NCBI RefSeq assembly: GCF_000317695.1 | Contig: NC_019771.1 | Span: 4,392,001 to 4,456,000, forward strand | Source of the DNA: Anabaena cylindrica PCC 7122 | Lineage (GTDB): Bacteria > Cyanobacteriota > Cyanobacteriia > Cyanobacteriales > Nostocaceae | DNA: 64,000 bases | Reading direction: 5' to 3' | Shown: one piece after another, positions 15,770-24,315 of the stretch | How the letters are laid out: the number at the start of each line of letters is the position of its first letter | Position numbering within the stretch: position 1 is the first letter of the stretch | The notes under the pieces: generated by a model | Told to the model about the DNA's origin: nothing | Seen by the model: only the letters and a program-made list of their open reading frames with translations | The model's database searches: none | Made by a program: the position numbers and the translations under genes

Positions 15770-16771
15770 TTATGGGTACTCATGAGACACAAATGGGACT
15801 GCCACTACTTCCCCTTCAGTTGCGCCGATTTGCACCTTTAAACCCACTCCACCAGCTTTACTACGGATGTAACCTAGTCCAAAGTGACCGTCAGGGGTTT
15901 CTGTATAACTGGTAAGTTTACCGACTTTTTCATCTCCTATTGTAATTACGCTTCCTGGTTCAGCAGGAGCATGAAGACGGATTCCCCACAAGTATTGTTT
16001 TACACCTTTATAAGTATTCAATCTGGCAATGGTTTCTTGACCGATGTAGCAGCCTTTGTTAAAGGACACTGTTTGCCATAACCCTACTTCTAGGGGATTA
16101 TAATCTTCGGTTAGTTCTAAATCGGGTGCTGGACGACCTTGTAAGATTCTCAAAGTTTCCCAAGCGCGATCGCTCAATTCTACTGCACCTAATTCTAAAA
16201 TTCGCTCCCACCACTTTTGTTTTTCAGCGATCGGTAAAATCAAGGTATATCCAGGTGCAGCCAAGCCACTACCCACAGCAAATATTGCACCATCAACTAA
16301 GATGTGGTTCCCATGAGGTTGACCAATCAGCGCCCCAGCACCAAGCTTTTCAATAATGCAGTTACTTTGAGTCCCCATTAAACTCAGAATTGCTGTTTCT
16401 TCCGTTACATCGGTTAATACTACCTTGTCAGCAAAGAAGATATAGCGATCTAACCATTGCATCAAAAACTCACGACGGTTAGCCGAAACTAACAACAAAA
16501 CAGCATCATCGAGAACATAACCAGTTACCAAGTCAATTGTCCGAGCTGTGGATGTTAAAAATACCGTATCACAGCCTTCTCCTGGTTTGAGGCGTTGGAA
16601 ATCATTAGTACTTTGTCCGTGTAAAAAGCGGAGACGATCAGCGTCAGAAATACGGATAATTCCCAAATGAGAGCGATGGCTACGCCCGCAGCAGGCATCC
16701 CTTACAGCAACCCCTTCCCTCGCTGCGTGGATAGCGGTTGCGTCTTTACCGTCAATTGCAGATGTTGGCAT
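15770..16771 (-). CDS. ygfZ: YgfZ/CAF17-like folate-binding iron-sulfur assembly protein
   Basis: This 333-residue member of the GcvT-like family carries the signature KGCYIGQETIARL (consensus KGCYxGQE), which marks YgfZ/CAF17 proteins that help insert [4Fe-4S] clusters using folate. HGQSTNDFQRLKPGEG and NPLEVGLWQTVSFNKG are also typical. Near residues 20-35 the sequence reads GVAVRDACCGRSHRSHLG, where about seven residues appear extra compared with the usual GVAVxDRSHxG. The DNA there (16678-16702) looks like a dispersed cyanobacterial repeat inserted in frame. The protein probably still folds because the insert lies between the first strands. Confidence 0.88.
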   Translation of the reverse strand: MPTSAIDGKDATAIHAAREGVAVRDACCGRSHRSHLGIIRISDADRLRFLHGQSTNDFQRLKPGEGCDTVFLTSTARTIDLVTGYVLDDAVLLLVSANRREFLMQWLDRYIFFADKVVLTDVTEETAILSLMGTQSNCIIEKLGAGALIGQPHGNHILVDGAIFAVGSGLAAPGYTLILPIAEKQKWWERILELGAVELSDRAWETLRILQGRPAPDLELTEDYNPLEVGLWQTVSFNKGCYIGQETIARLNTYKGVKQYLWGIRLHAPAEPGSVITIGDEKVGKLTSYTETPDGHFGLGYIRSKAGGVGLKVQIGATEGEVVAVPFVSHEYP

Positions 16772-16855
16772 AGTAATAAAAACTTGCCCTATTCTAATGT
16801 TTTTGCCTGAGAAATCTTAGCAAATAAGGGTTTGTTGCTTCAACTTATTTTGAGA

Positions 16856-17123
16856 TAGTCATTTATTCACCGAAAAAAGACAGAAAGCACAAATTTATAT
16901 AGCCTACATAATTTTTGTCATCTGTCAAATTTAATATATAGCGTTTCCTAATCACATGAGGTAATCATAGCCCCCTCTTCGCTTGCGGGGAGGGGGTTGG
17001 GGTGGGGTTCTTGTATCTCACTCAACCAAGAATCGCTATAGTCATTTATTCACCGAAAAAAGATAGAAAGCACAAATTTATATACTCTACATAATTTTTG
17101 CCATCTGTCAAATTTAATATATA
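16856..17123. repeat. 85-bp direct repeat pair separated by a miniature element
   Basis: Copy 1 (16856-16940) and copy 2 (17039-17123) both run from TAGTCATTTATTCACCG to ATTTAATATATA and differ at about four positions. The miniature element 16939-17038 fills the junction exactly. The pair sits in the 511-bp gap between the ygfZ-like gene and the outer-membrane-like gene, which holds no other recognisable feature. Confidence 0.8.
16939..17038. repeat. 100-bp miniature element, same family as in higB
   Basis: It starts TAGCG and ends CGCTA, with outer TA on both sides. The inner part CATAGCCCCCTC...GCTTGCGGGGAGGGGG and the right arm TTCTTGTATCTCACTCAACC match the element inside higB almost base for base. 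The termini are slightly worn (TAGCGTT against AATCGCTA). Confidence 0.8.
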
Positions 17124-17282
17124 CCATTTAAAGGTTTGTTGTTAAATCCCCAGGAAATAGGTCAAATTAAAGATGTAAAAATCGCTTTTTTGGTGTTAAA
17201 TGTTGGGTATTAGCCAAATTTCTGGAATTAAATTAACAGAAATCATAACCCTGTTGTCATCATGATTCGTGTAGGAGTGAAT

Positions 17283-18125
17283 GTGAACACTATGTTTATG
17301 CGTAAAAATCTTTTTTGCTTACCAAGTCTAACTGCGATCGTAGTTTTAGGTAGTAGCCTATCCGCAACTGCTCAAACAACTCAACCATCTGCAACTGTAA
17401 CCTCTGACACTCAGGTGAGCGCCGAATTCCAGCCACAAACCAACTTTCCTACAGAAGTAATACCCACTACTGAAACTGGAGAAAACGTAATTTCTGAGAG
17501 CCAGTTGAGCGAAGTACCACAATTTCCCAACGCCACTACAGATAAAACTTCTAATCGGACAATCATCCCTGTTCCCGGAACAGTAGCCACCTCATCAATC
17601 ATGTTGACGGCTGAAGGGACAGAACCTACCTCTAAACCATCTACGGCTCAAGTTGCACAGCCCAATCAAATAGCACAATCGGATATTGATGTAGGAAGAC
17701 CTACCCGTGGTGGTAGCAGTTATATTGGACTTGCTGGAAACATCGGGTTAAGTGGTGGTACTTCCTCCTTAGCCGATGGTAATTTCACCGTTATCAGCAA
17801 AATCGGTTTCACACGGTCTTTATCTGTCAGACCAGCAGTGATATTAGGGGATAATACAACATTTCTCATTCCCGTCACTTACGATTTTTCATTCCAGCAA
17901 GTAGGAGATCCCTTTACCGAACGTCTACCCATTGCTCCTTATGTAGGAGTCGGTGCAGCGATTCAAACTGGAGATAACTCTGAAACTGCTGTCCTGGTAA
18001 CTGGTGGCATTGATGTACCTCTAACTAATAGATTTACCGCCACAGCTGCTGTCAATGCAGGATTTTTCGATCAAACCGATATCGGCCTCTTGGTAGGAGT
18101 TGGTTACAACTTTGGCGGATTTTAA
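17283..18125 (+). CDS. Exported outer-membrane beta-barrel-like protein
   Basis: An N-terminal signal peptide is visible (MRKNLFCLPSLTAIVVLGSS, then LSATAQ with likely cleavage after TAQ). A Thr/Ser/Pro-rich low-complexity segment of about 110 residues follows. The C-terminal half (SYIGLAGNIGLSGG through LLVGVGYNFGGF) alternates hydrophobic and polar residues and ends in an aromatic-rich strand, like a small eight-stranded outer-membrane barrel. The frame extends back to an ATG at 17262. GTG 17283 has AGGAG five bases before it, and ATG 17292 or 17298 are alternatives. The function is unknown; it may be a surface or porin-like protein. Confidence 0.72.
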   Translation: MNTMFMRKNLFCLPSLTAIVVLGSSLSATAQTTQPSATVTSDTQVSAEFQPQTNFPTEVIPTTETGENVISESQLSEVPQFPNATTDKTSNRTIIPVPGTVATSSIMLTAEGTEPTSKPSTAQVAQPNQIAQSDIDVGRPTRGGSSYIGLAGNIGLSGGTSSLADGNFTVISKIGFTRSLSVRPAVILGDNTTFLIPVTYDFSFQQVGDPFTERLPIAPYVGVGAAIQTGDNSETAVLVTGGIDVPLTNRFTATAAVNAGFFDQTDIGLLVGVGYNFGGF

Positions 18126-18135
18126 ATAGCAGGAG

Positions 18136-18170
18136 TCAGGAGTTCGGAGTTCGGAGTTCGGAGTTCGGAG
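18136..18170. repeat. Heptanucleotide tandem repeat (AGTTCGG)
   Basis: About four to five copies of GAGTTCG units lie between two convergent genes, followed by AGGAGGAAGATC and TCCTCCTC that can form a weak hairpin. It belongs to the short tandemly repeated repetitive sequences of heterocystous cyanobacteria. Confidence 0.75.
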
Positions 18171-18210
18171 TTAGGAGGAAGATCAATAAATCCTCCTCAT
18201 CTCCCCCAAA

Positions 18211-19533
18211 TTACTTGGGACTAACTTTATCAATTACTTTGATTTTGCCATCATCACCCACTGTCCAAACATCGTAGACTCCAACGACATCGCCATTAGC
18301 ATCAACATCTACGTTGCCACTAGCTCCTTGATAGTTAATTTTTTTACCTTCTTTTAGTAACTTCAGACCTTCACAGACATCCGTTACTTCTGTACCGTCT
18401 CCCGCAGCTACTTCCCGGATTTTGCCAGCAATACCAACACCTGTGTTTTCTTTAGCCGCTTGTGCTGCCAATGTTAACAAAGCCGCAGCATCCCAAGCTT
18501 GGGGTGCGTACTCTCCTGGGGAACCGCCTTTTTTCTCTTGCCAAAGTTTTTTGAAAGCTGCTAATGCTTTACCATCAGAACCAGGGACTGTACCAATCGC
18601 ACCGGATAAAAGGTATTTTCCATCAGGACTTTTACCTACTTGCTCAGGAAAACTATCTGACTTTACTCCATCTGTCAGCATAATTTGTACTCCTTTGGCT
18701 AAACCTTGTTGATAGGCAGCTTTGAGGAATAAACTTCCTGTCTCGGCGTACATCACAGCTAGTACTGCATCTGGTTTACCCGCAAAAGTAGCACCTGCTT
18801 CAGTATCAAATGTTTGGGCTTTGGGGTCGTAGCGGACAGGTTTATCTTTATTAACTACGGTTCCACCTAGTTTTTCAAAGGTTTGGACAAATGCTTTTTC
18901 AAAACCTACGCCGTAATCGTTGTTAATAACGACAGTAGAAACTCTTTTAAACCCTTTTTTCTTTGCAAGTTGGGCTAAAGCCAGTGCTTGGTAGGTATCT
19001 GGGGGAGCAGTCCGCGCCCAATATCCTTTAAAGTCACCTTTTTGGGCTTTTTCTGTAAATACGGGGCTGGTGCTACCAGGAGAAACCAGCATAACTTTAT
19101 TAGGAGTGGCAACGGAAATAGCCGCAGTAGAGACGCTACTAGCAAAGGAACCAACTACACCAGCTGCTTTATCTACAGTTGCTAATTTAGTCATACCAGC
19201 AGCACCGGCTTTGGGGTCGGTTTGGTCGTCTACTTCTACTAAGGTGACTTTTTCGCCATTGACTCCACCGCAAGCGTTGACTGTATCAACAAGCAAGGGA
19301 ACGGAACCAACCATTTGCTGTCCTATGGAAGCTAAGTCACCAGTTGTTGGTAACAAGCTGCCAATTTTCAATCCTTTGCTGCTGCCAGATGTGCTGGTTG
19401 AGTTGACTGCTGGGGTCGCGCTAGTCTCGTTGGGGGTTGGGTTAGTTGTGGTGGTATTTTCACAAGCAGCCATAAAAAAGCCGCTGGCTATAGTAACTAA
19501 GCTTAAGGTCAGGGCAACACTAATTTTAGACAT
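18211..19533 (-). CDS. Branched-chain/neutral amino-acid ABC transporter substrate-binding lipoprotein
   Basis: This 440-residue protein starts with a lipoprotein signal (LSLVTIASGFFMAAC), so Cys24 would be lipidated and the protein anchored in the periplasm. A Thr/Ser-rich linker follows, then a type I periplasmic binding fold: LKIGSLLPTTGDLASIGQQM, LVEVDDQTDPKAG and VINNDYGVGFEKAFVQTF are typical of LivK/UrtA-like receptors. In Nostoc relatives the neutral amino acid permease N-I receptor NatB is of this kind, and this gene may be natB. No permease or ATPase genes are adjacent, which is also usual for Nat systems. Confidence 0.88.
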   Translation of the reverse strand: MSKISVALTLSLVTIASGFFMAACENTTTTNPTPNETSATPAVNSTSTSGSSKGLKIGSLLPTTGDLASIGQQMVGSVPLLVDTVNACGGVNGEKVTLVEVDDQTDPKAGAAGMTKLATVDKAAGVVGSFASSVSTAAISVATPNKVMLVSPGSTSPVFTEKAQKGDFKGYWARTAPPDTYQALALAQLAKKKGFKRVSTVVINNDYGVGFEKAFVQTFEKLGGTVVNKDKPVRYDPKAQTFDTEAGATFAGKPDAVLAVMYAETGSLFLKAAYQQGLAKGVQIMLTDGVKSDSFPEQVGKSPDGKYLLSGAIGTVPGSDGKALAAFKKLWQEKKGGSPGEYAPQAWDAAALLTLAAQAAKENTGVGIAGKIREVAAGDGTEVTDVCEGLKLLKEGKKINYQGASGNVDVDANGDVVGVYDVWTVGDDGKIKVIDKVSPK

Positions 19534-19784
19534 ATATCACTTTTAATGTTATTCATGTTCGGCAATTCGTCACCCACCCCATTACTCATCTGATTAAAAT
19601 CAAATATTGTTCAGAGGTAGCACTCTTTTCGTCCCCAAAATTCATCTTACCCCTCGCCTGTGGGTGAGTTATAAGCTTGTTTTGGATCAAGCTAAATAAT
19701 AACACCCCTCTGAAGGAGTATAATTGCCTAAAAGATATTAATATTTGTAAACTTACAAATAACTTGGTGAGTGTTACTTAAAAA

Positions 19785-19876
19785 CGGAGAGGGAGGGATT
19801 CGAACCCTCGGATGGACCTTACGATTCCATCAACAGATTAGCAATCTGCCGCTTTCGACCACTCAGCCACCTCTCC
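19785..19876 (-). tRNA. trnS-GCU: tRNA-Ser (anticodon GCU)
   Basis: The minus strand reads GGAGAGGTGGCTGAGTGG at the 5' end and closes with GGTTCGAATCC and CCTCTCC plus discriminator G. The acceptor stem GGAGAGG/CCTCTCC is perfect. The anticodon loop ATTGCTAATC gives GCU, reading AGC/AGU serine codons. A long variable arm, as expected for serine tRNA, makes it 92 nt. CCA is not encoded; TTTT follows on the minus strand. Confidence 0.96.
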
Positions 19877-19967
19877 TGGTCATGGATACTAATAGTAGCA
19901 GATGTTTTGAGTTAAGTCAATATCTTTTTTTGGCATTAGGCAAAAACATATTTGCTGGTTTTCCCGA

Positions 19968-20111
19968 CTAGTAGTCTGTCAAGAACTAATTGACGGGTGA
20001 ATAATTCTTCTTTCTTCCTTATTCCTTTGCTACGCAACGCGAACGCGCTCTTTGCGTCCTTTGCGGTTCGTTTCTTCTTTATCAGTCAAAATGTATTTAA
20101 CAGACTACTAG
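19968..20111. repeat. 144-bp inverted-repeat element with CTAG target-like ends
   Basis: CTAGTAGTCTGT at the left pairs perfectly with ACAGACTACTAG at the right, and the similarity continues imperfectly inward to about 30 bp (TCAAGAACTAATTGAC against the complement of AGTCAAAATGTATTTA). The outer CTAG may be a duplicated 4-bp target. The core CGCGCTCTTTGCGTCCTTTGCGG also occurs in worn form at about 55668-55690. Confidence 0.7.
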
Positions 20112-20154
20112 TAATTAATCATTGTACGGACGGAGTTGCCGCCCGTATCAACTG

Positions 20155-21087
20155 TTAAAGTACTTGCGATCGCATCCAAGCCGCTGGTAAAGTGCGGAAT
20201 TTTTGCCATTGGGGGACGTAGGCACGCTGACTGAAAACTTCATAATCATTGCGCTCAATCACATCTAGAATTTGCCCATACAGCATAGACGCTGCCCAAA
20301 CTGGCCAACGGGCATCGGGTGCTAGGTAAGAAATTCCCCTATCTGCCTGAATATAAAATTCACGGGCGCGAGCAATTTCAAAGCGCATGAGGGAACGCCA
20401 ACGGTCATCTACGACACCTTTAAAAAAATCTTCTTCGGTGTAGTTGAATTTGGCCAAGTCTTCTAGGGGGATGTAAATTCGCCCCCGTTTTGCGTCTTCA
20501 CCGACATCCCGAAGAATATTAGTGAGTTGATTGGCAATTCCTAGAGCGATCGCTTCTGCTGTGGGCAGATACGGCTGTTGGTTTTGATTCCACGGTGCTG
20601 TATAGACACTTTGATCTATACCCATAATTGCCGTTGACATTAAGCCGACAGTACCAGCAACCCGATAGCAATAGAGGTATAAATCCTCAAACGTTTCATA
20701 ACGACTACGATATAAATCCATGCGCTGACCAGCAATCATATCCCGGAAAGGTTGAATGTCTATGGCAAAGCGTTGGAGAGTATCCACTAAAGCGACATCG
20801 TAGTTATCCAAGGGGCAGCCCGCAAAAATCGAGTCCAGCTGCTTTTCCCATAGTTCTAGGGTTTCTGGGGTGGTAAGAGCAGATGCGGGCCCATCTACTA
20901 ATTCATCTGTACGGCGACACCAAGCGTATATTGCCCAAACAGATTGACGCTTTGCCGGACTCATCAACAATGTACCCAGATAAAATGTCTTGGCATACTT
21001 GGCAGTGAGTTCCTGACAAAGTTTATAAGAATCGTCTACAGAGACCAGCGTTTTCATGCGCGGGGGGGAATCAGGCAGTTGCAGCAT
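20155..21087 (-). CDS. crtB: Phytoene synthase
   Basis: This enzyme joins two geranylgeranyl diphosphates into phytoene, the first committed step of carotenoid synthesis, at the membrane surface. Both aspartate-rich motifs are visible: DELVD in YAWCRRTDELVDGP and DVGED in LTNILRDVGEDAKRGRIYIP. The protein is 310 residues, normal for the family. The ATG at 21087 overlaps the end of the phytoene desaturase gene by 17 bp, and a second ATG at 21057 (MKTLVSVDDSY) is an alternative start. Translational coupling with crtP is likely. Confidence 0.95.
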   Translation of the reverse strand: MLQLPDSPPRMKTLVSVDDSYKLCQELTAKYAKTFYLGTLLMSPAKRQSVWAIYAWCRRTDELVDGPASALTTPETLELWEKQLDSIFAGCPLDNYDVALVDTLQRFAIDIQPFRDMIAGQRMDLYRSRYETFEDLYLYCYRVAGTVGLMSTAIMGIDQSVYTAPWNQNQQPYLPTAEAIALGIANQLTNILRDVGEDAKRGRIYIPLEDLAKFNYTEEDFFKGVVDDRWRSLMRFEIARAREFYIQADRGISYLAPDARWPVWAASMLYGQILDVIERNDYEVFSQRAYVPQWQKFRTLPAAWMRSQVL

Positions 21088-22531
21088 TCGTTGCAGGCGG
21101 TCGAGTTAGCGTTTGCAGGTTTGAAGTATTTGCCTCTGGCAGCGATTCGCAAATCGCCTGCGCTGTTAGCTTACCAGAAAGTACGGCACCTTCCATACTG
21201 CCTAAATAGCGTTGCATGGTATAACTCCCACTCAGAAAGAAATTAGCAATGGGGGTTATTTGGGGCGGACGGTACTGTTGACGACCAGGGGTCGCTTTGT
21301 AAACTGAACGCGGCGTTTTTACCACATGATATTTCAGCAATTTTGCCGGATTGTCTCCTTTGAGGTCGTCGGGAAAGAGTTTTTCCAATTCGACCATGGT
21401 AGCAGAGACAATTTCCTCTTCGGTTTTGCTAATCCAGTCTTTGGCAGGTGCGAGAACTAATTCCAGCATTGAGCGGTCAGGGTTAGCGTATTCACGACAA
21501 GTGTTGCTCATATCAGCATAAACGCTGAGGAGGGGCGATCGTGAAAATAACAGGTGATCAATATCTGTTAATTTCCGATCAAACCATAAATGAAGGTTAA
21601 TTACTGGCACGCCTTCCAAACCTTCTAGCTTCTGGAAAAACTCCATTTGCTGCCAAGGTTCTGGCAACATGACTTTCAATGGGTCAACCGACATGGCTGA
21701 TACGTAAAAGTCTGCTGTAATAACTTCATCCGGTTCTCCATTTAACCCGCGTAGCAAGAACCCTTTTACTGTACCATCCGGGTTGAGCAAAATCTCTTTT
21801 AAGGGCGCATTGAGCCGGACTTCTCCACCGCGTTCGGTGATGTGATCAACGATGGGTTGACACAGCCGTTCTGTGGGAGAACCATCCAAAAACGCTATTT
21901 TGGAGCCATATCGCTCTTGCAAAAAGCGATTTAGGGCAGTTAATAAAATTGTTGCCGAGACTTCATCGGGATTGATAAAGGTCAGTGCCTTACAAGCAGC
22001 AATGAAAACGTCACTTGTGACCCGCTCATCAACTCCTTGCCTTTTCAACCACTCTAAGAAGCTGTACTTATCCATCTCCTCAACATAGTTTTGTCCCCTC
22101 ACTACGGCTGGAAGCAGTCCAATGGCGAAACGAATTTTCTGCTCCCATGTCAACATATCGTTATTGCGAAGAATTGCCGCAATGACGTTAAAAGGAGATG
22201 GAATATCGGGAACATCAAAACGTGAAAGTGTTCCAGGTTGATCGGGTTGATTAAAAATCAGTGTATGTTCTTTCCACTGAAGTCGGTCTTCAATACCCAA
22301 CTCCTTGAACAATTGCAGCATATTGGGGTATGCCCCAAAGAAGGCGTGTAATCCGGTTTCGTACCAGTCGCCATCAGAGTCTTTCCACGCTGCCACAAGG
22401 CCACCCAATACGTCTCGGCGTTCCAAGACAATGGGTGTATGTCCTAAATCTGTGAGATATTTGGCGCAGGAAAGTCCTGCTAAACCAGCACCCGCGATAG
22501 CTACGCTGCACTTCGTGTTCGCTACTCGCAT
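21071..22531 (-). CDS. crtP: 15-cis-phytoene desaturase (plant type)
   Basis: This FAD enzyme turns phytoene into zeta-carotene and passes electrons to plastoquinone. The dinucleotide-binding motif is at the N-terminus (VAIAGAGLAGLSCAKYL, then VLERRDVLGG), and GLHAFFGAYPNM and FLSGSYTMQRYLGSMEGAVLSG are typical of the CrtP/PDS family and unlike bacterial CrtI. The length, 486 residues, is typical apart from a short Ala/Thr-rich tail. It is the first gene of the crtP-crtB operon, an arrangement conserved in cyanobacteria. Confidence 0.96.
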   Translation of the reverse strand: MRVANTKCSVAIAGAGLAGLSCAKYLTDLGHTPIVLERRDVLGGLVAAWKDSDGDWYETGLHAFFGAYPNMLQLFKELGIEDRLQWKEHTLIFNQPDQPGTLSRFDVPDIPSPFNVIAAILRNNDMLTWEQKIRFAIGLLPAVVRGQNYVEEMDKYSFLEWLKRQGVDERVTSDVFIAACKALTFINPDEVSATILLTALNRFLQERYGSKIAFLDGSPTERLCQPIVDHITERGGEVRLNAPLKEILLNPDGTVKGFLLRGLNGEPDEVITADFYVSAMSVDPLKVMLPEPWQQMEFFQKLEGLEGVPVINLHLWFDRKLTDIDHLLFSRSPLLSVYADMSNTCREYANPDRSMLELVLAPAKDWISKTEEEIVSATMVELEKLFPDDLKGDNPAKLLKYHVVKTPRSVYKATPGRQQYRPPQITPIANFFLSGSYTMQRYLGSMEGAVLSGKLTAQAICESLPEANTSNLQTLTRPPATNAATA

Positions 22532-22686
22532 TTAAACCTACTGCTTTTCAATATTTCTTAACTGTTTTCTCGTTCTCATTATATGTTGCAATCCGTTACA
22601 TTTGGCATCACTTCCTGAAAAGGCTGAGGAATTAAAGACCAAAAGATAGAGTAGAGAGGATTTAATTTTCTTATGGTCAGCCGATT

Positions 22687-23796
22687 ATGCACACATCTCA
22701 GCAGTTGCACAGCTTTGGTAATCACCTGATTCTCGGTATTTCTGGTACAACCCTCAGCGATGATGATAAACGGGCGCTCAATGAGTTAAAACCAGTGGGA
22801 GTGATTTTTTTCGCTAAAAATTTTCTTGATGGTGTACCTTATCCGGTTTGGTTAGAAAGCTTCCGGCAGTTGATTGACCAAGTTCGCCAATACACTGAAC
22901 GTGACTTGATGTTTACTACGCTAGACCATGAAGGCGGACGGGTTGTACGGACACCTTCACCTATTACTCGTTTTCCTCATGCTTATTTATTGCGATCTTC
23001 TTCGACGCTACGTAGTCGTTCCCACGCCTACGAGGTAGCAAAAGCTACGGCTGTAGAACTTAAATCACTGGGAATTAATCTTTCTTGGTCTCCTGTTGCA
23101 GATATTTTCTCCAATCCTCACAACCCGATTATTGGATCTCGTGCTTTTGGGACTACTGCCGAAACTGCTAGTCAAGGTGCGCGGGAATATTACCGAGGAC
23201 TGCGGGAAGAGGGCATTTTAGGTGCTGCTAAACACTTTCCTGGACATGGAGACACTAGTACAGATTCTCATCTAGAGCTACCAATATTAAATTTAAGTTT
23301 AGAAGATTTAAAAAATCGGGAACTGATACCTTTTCAAATATTGATTCAGGAACAAGTTCCCTTAATTATGACAGCCCATATTTTGTTTCCTCAGATAGAT
23401 GCTGATGTGCCTGCAACATTGTCCAAGACTATCTTAAATAATATTTTGCGGGATGAACTCGGTTTTCAAGGTGTGATTGTTTCTGATGATTTAGATATGA
23501 AAGCAGTTTCAGAAATTTTTATGCAGTCGGGAACAATAGTACGTGCATTTAATGCGGGTTGTGATTTGTTTATAGTTTCTCGAAATATTAATTCCTCATC
23601 TCTAGCCAGAACATATAAAATAGCGGAGGATTTTACTAATTCGTTGCGTGATGGTAGCTTAGATGCACAAGTAGTAGAAATTTCCCGGCAGCGAGTTGAT
23701 AATTTATTGAAATTAACTCCACAATATCCAGTTTATCAGCTTAATCAAGAGACTTTAGTAAAGAATGCTGAATTAGCAATTGCTTGCTCTTTTTAG
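22687..23796 (+). CDS. nagZ: Glycoside hydrolase family 3, NagZ-type beta-N-acetylhexosaminidase
   Basis: This 369-residue enzyme has the GH3 NagZ motif KHFPGHGDTSTDSHLELP, whose His/Asp pair acts as general acid/base, and the nucleophile region VSDDLDMKAVSE. It would release GlcNAc from muropeptides in cell-wall recycling. GINLSWSPVADIFSNPHNPIIGSRAFG is the conserved sugar-binding stretch. Around residues 100-115 the text LRSSSTLRSRSHAYEVAKA contains DNA (GACGCTACGTAGTCGTTCCCACGCCTACG) that resembles dispersed repeat sequence, perhaps an in-frame insert. The gene stands alone. Confidence 0.9.
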   Translation: MHTSQQLHSFGNHLILGISGTTLSDDDKRALNELKPVGVIFFAKNFLDGVPYPVWLESFRQLIDQVRQYTERDLMFTTLDHEGGRVVRTPSPITRFPHAYLLRSSSTLRSRSHAYEVAKATAVELKSLGINLSWSPVADIFSNPHNPIIGSRAFGTTAETASQGAREYYRGLREEGILGAAKHFPGHGDTSTDSHLELPILNLSLEDLKNRELIPFQILIQEQVPLIMTAHILFPQIDADVPATLSKTILNNILRDELGFQGVIVSDDLDMKAVSEIFMQSGTIVRAFNAGCDLFIVSRNINSSSLARTYKIAEDFTNSLRDGSLDAQVVEISRQRVDNLLKLTPQYPVYQLNQETLVKNAELAIACSF

Positions 23797-23836
23797 TATT
23801 GAAAATCAGCATAAATAGGTGCTATTCTTGATATAA

Positions 23837-23871
23837 ATAAAGCTGATTTTTTTTAAATAAATCAGCTTTAT
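23837..23871 (+). terminator. Hairpin after nagZ
   Basis: ATAAAGCTGATTT pairs perfectly with AAATCAGCTTTAT around a T-rich loop, 40 bp past the nagZ stop. No long T-run follows, so its strength as an intrinsic terminator is uncertain; it could serve both strands. Confidence 0.5.
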
Positions 23872-23986
23872 GGGTTATGTTAGTACTTGTATTAACTGAA
23901 TTAGATTAACAGCTATATTCAGTATCAGTGGTTGAATATTGACGAAAAAAGTCAGACCTTTAAATGATTAACTCGCATCCCTCTAG

Positions 23987-24247
23987 TTAGTCTTTCCAGG
24001 CTAGGTATTGAGCTAACAACGCTTCCTTCTCAGTTATTTCATTTGTTCCTGGGGGAGCGAGATAAGAAAATCCCAATGCTTGGAGATATTTACTTTGATT
24101 AGACTTACTTTTTTCACCTTGACTTTCTCCATTTCCACCTTGATCGCCTTGTTCTTGGGTACTTTGACCACCTTTAATATTAGCAGATGCTTCTGCACTA
24201 AGGTCAGTCAATAATTCTTGATTTTCGATTTTTTGGGAATATAACAT
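23987..24247 (-). CDS. Small peptide precursor with double-glycine leader (RiPP/bacteriocin-like candidate)
   Basis: From ATG 24247, which has AGGAGAAAAATTG just before it, the product is 86 residues. The N-terminus MLYSQKIENQELLTDLSAEA followed by SANIKGG is a classical double-glycine leader (xxxELxxLSxExxxxIxGG) cleaved by C39-peptidase ABC exporters. The core after GG is very polar (Gln, Gly, Glu, Ser, Lys) without cysteines, then SKYLQALGFSYLAPPGTNE and a hydrophobic-acidic tail. The frame could extend to 24277, but the ribosome site supports 24247. No modification enzyme or exporter lies nearby. A secreted peptide is inferred; its role is unknown. Confidence 0.65.
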   Translation of the reverse strand: MLYSQKIENQELLTDLSAEASANIKGGQSTQEQGDQGGNGESQGEKSKSNQSKYLQALGFSYLAPPGTNEITEKEALLAQYLAWKD

Positions 24248-24281
24248 CAATTTTTCTCCTAAATACACCTCGGACACGACG

Positions 24282-24315
24282 TTAGTTGAGAACGAATTTG
24301 TAATTGCTCAACTAA
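24282..24315. promoter_or_regulatory. Hairpin upstream of the leader-peptide gene
   Basis: TTAGTTGAG (24282-24290) pairs with CTCAACTAA (24307-24315) in the 5' region of the minus-strand peptide gene. It may be a leader structure or an operator. The remaining gap to 24930 (about 615 bp) is AT-rich, must hold the promoters of both divergent genes, and shows no RNA gene or other element that I recognise. Confidence 0.35.

Noticed and set aside
18422..19546. Plus-strand frames antisense to the amino-acid-binding lipoprotein
   Set aside because: They mirror the codon pattern of a clear minus-strand gene and have no recognisable domains.
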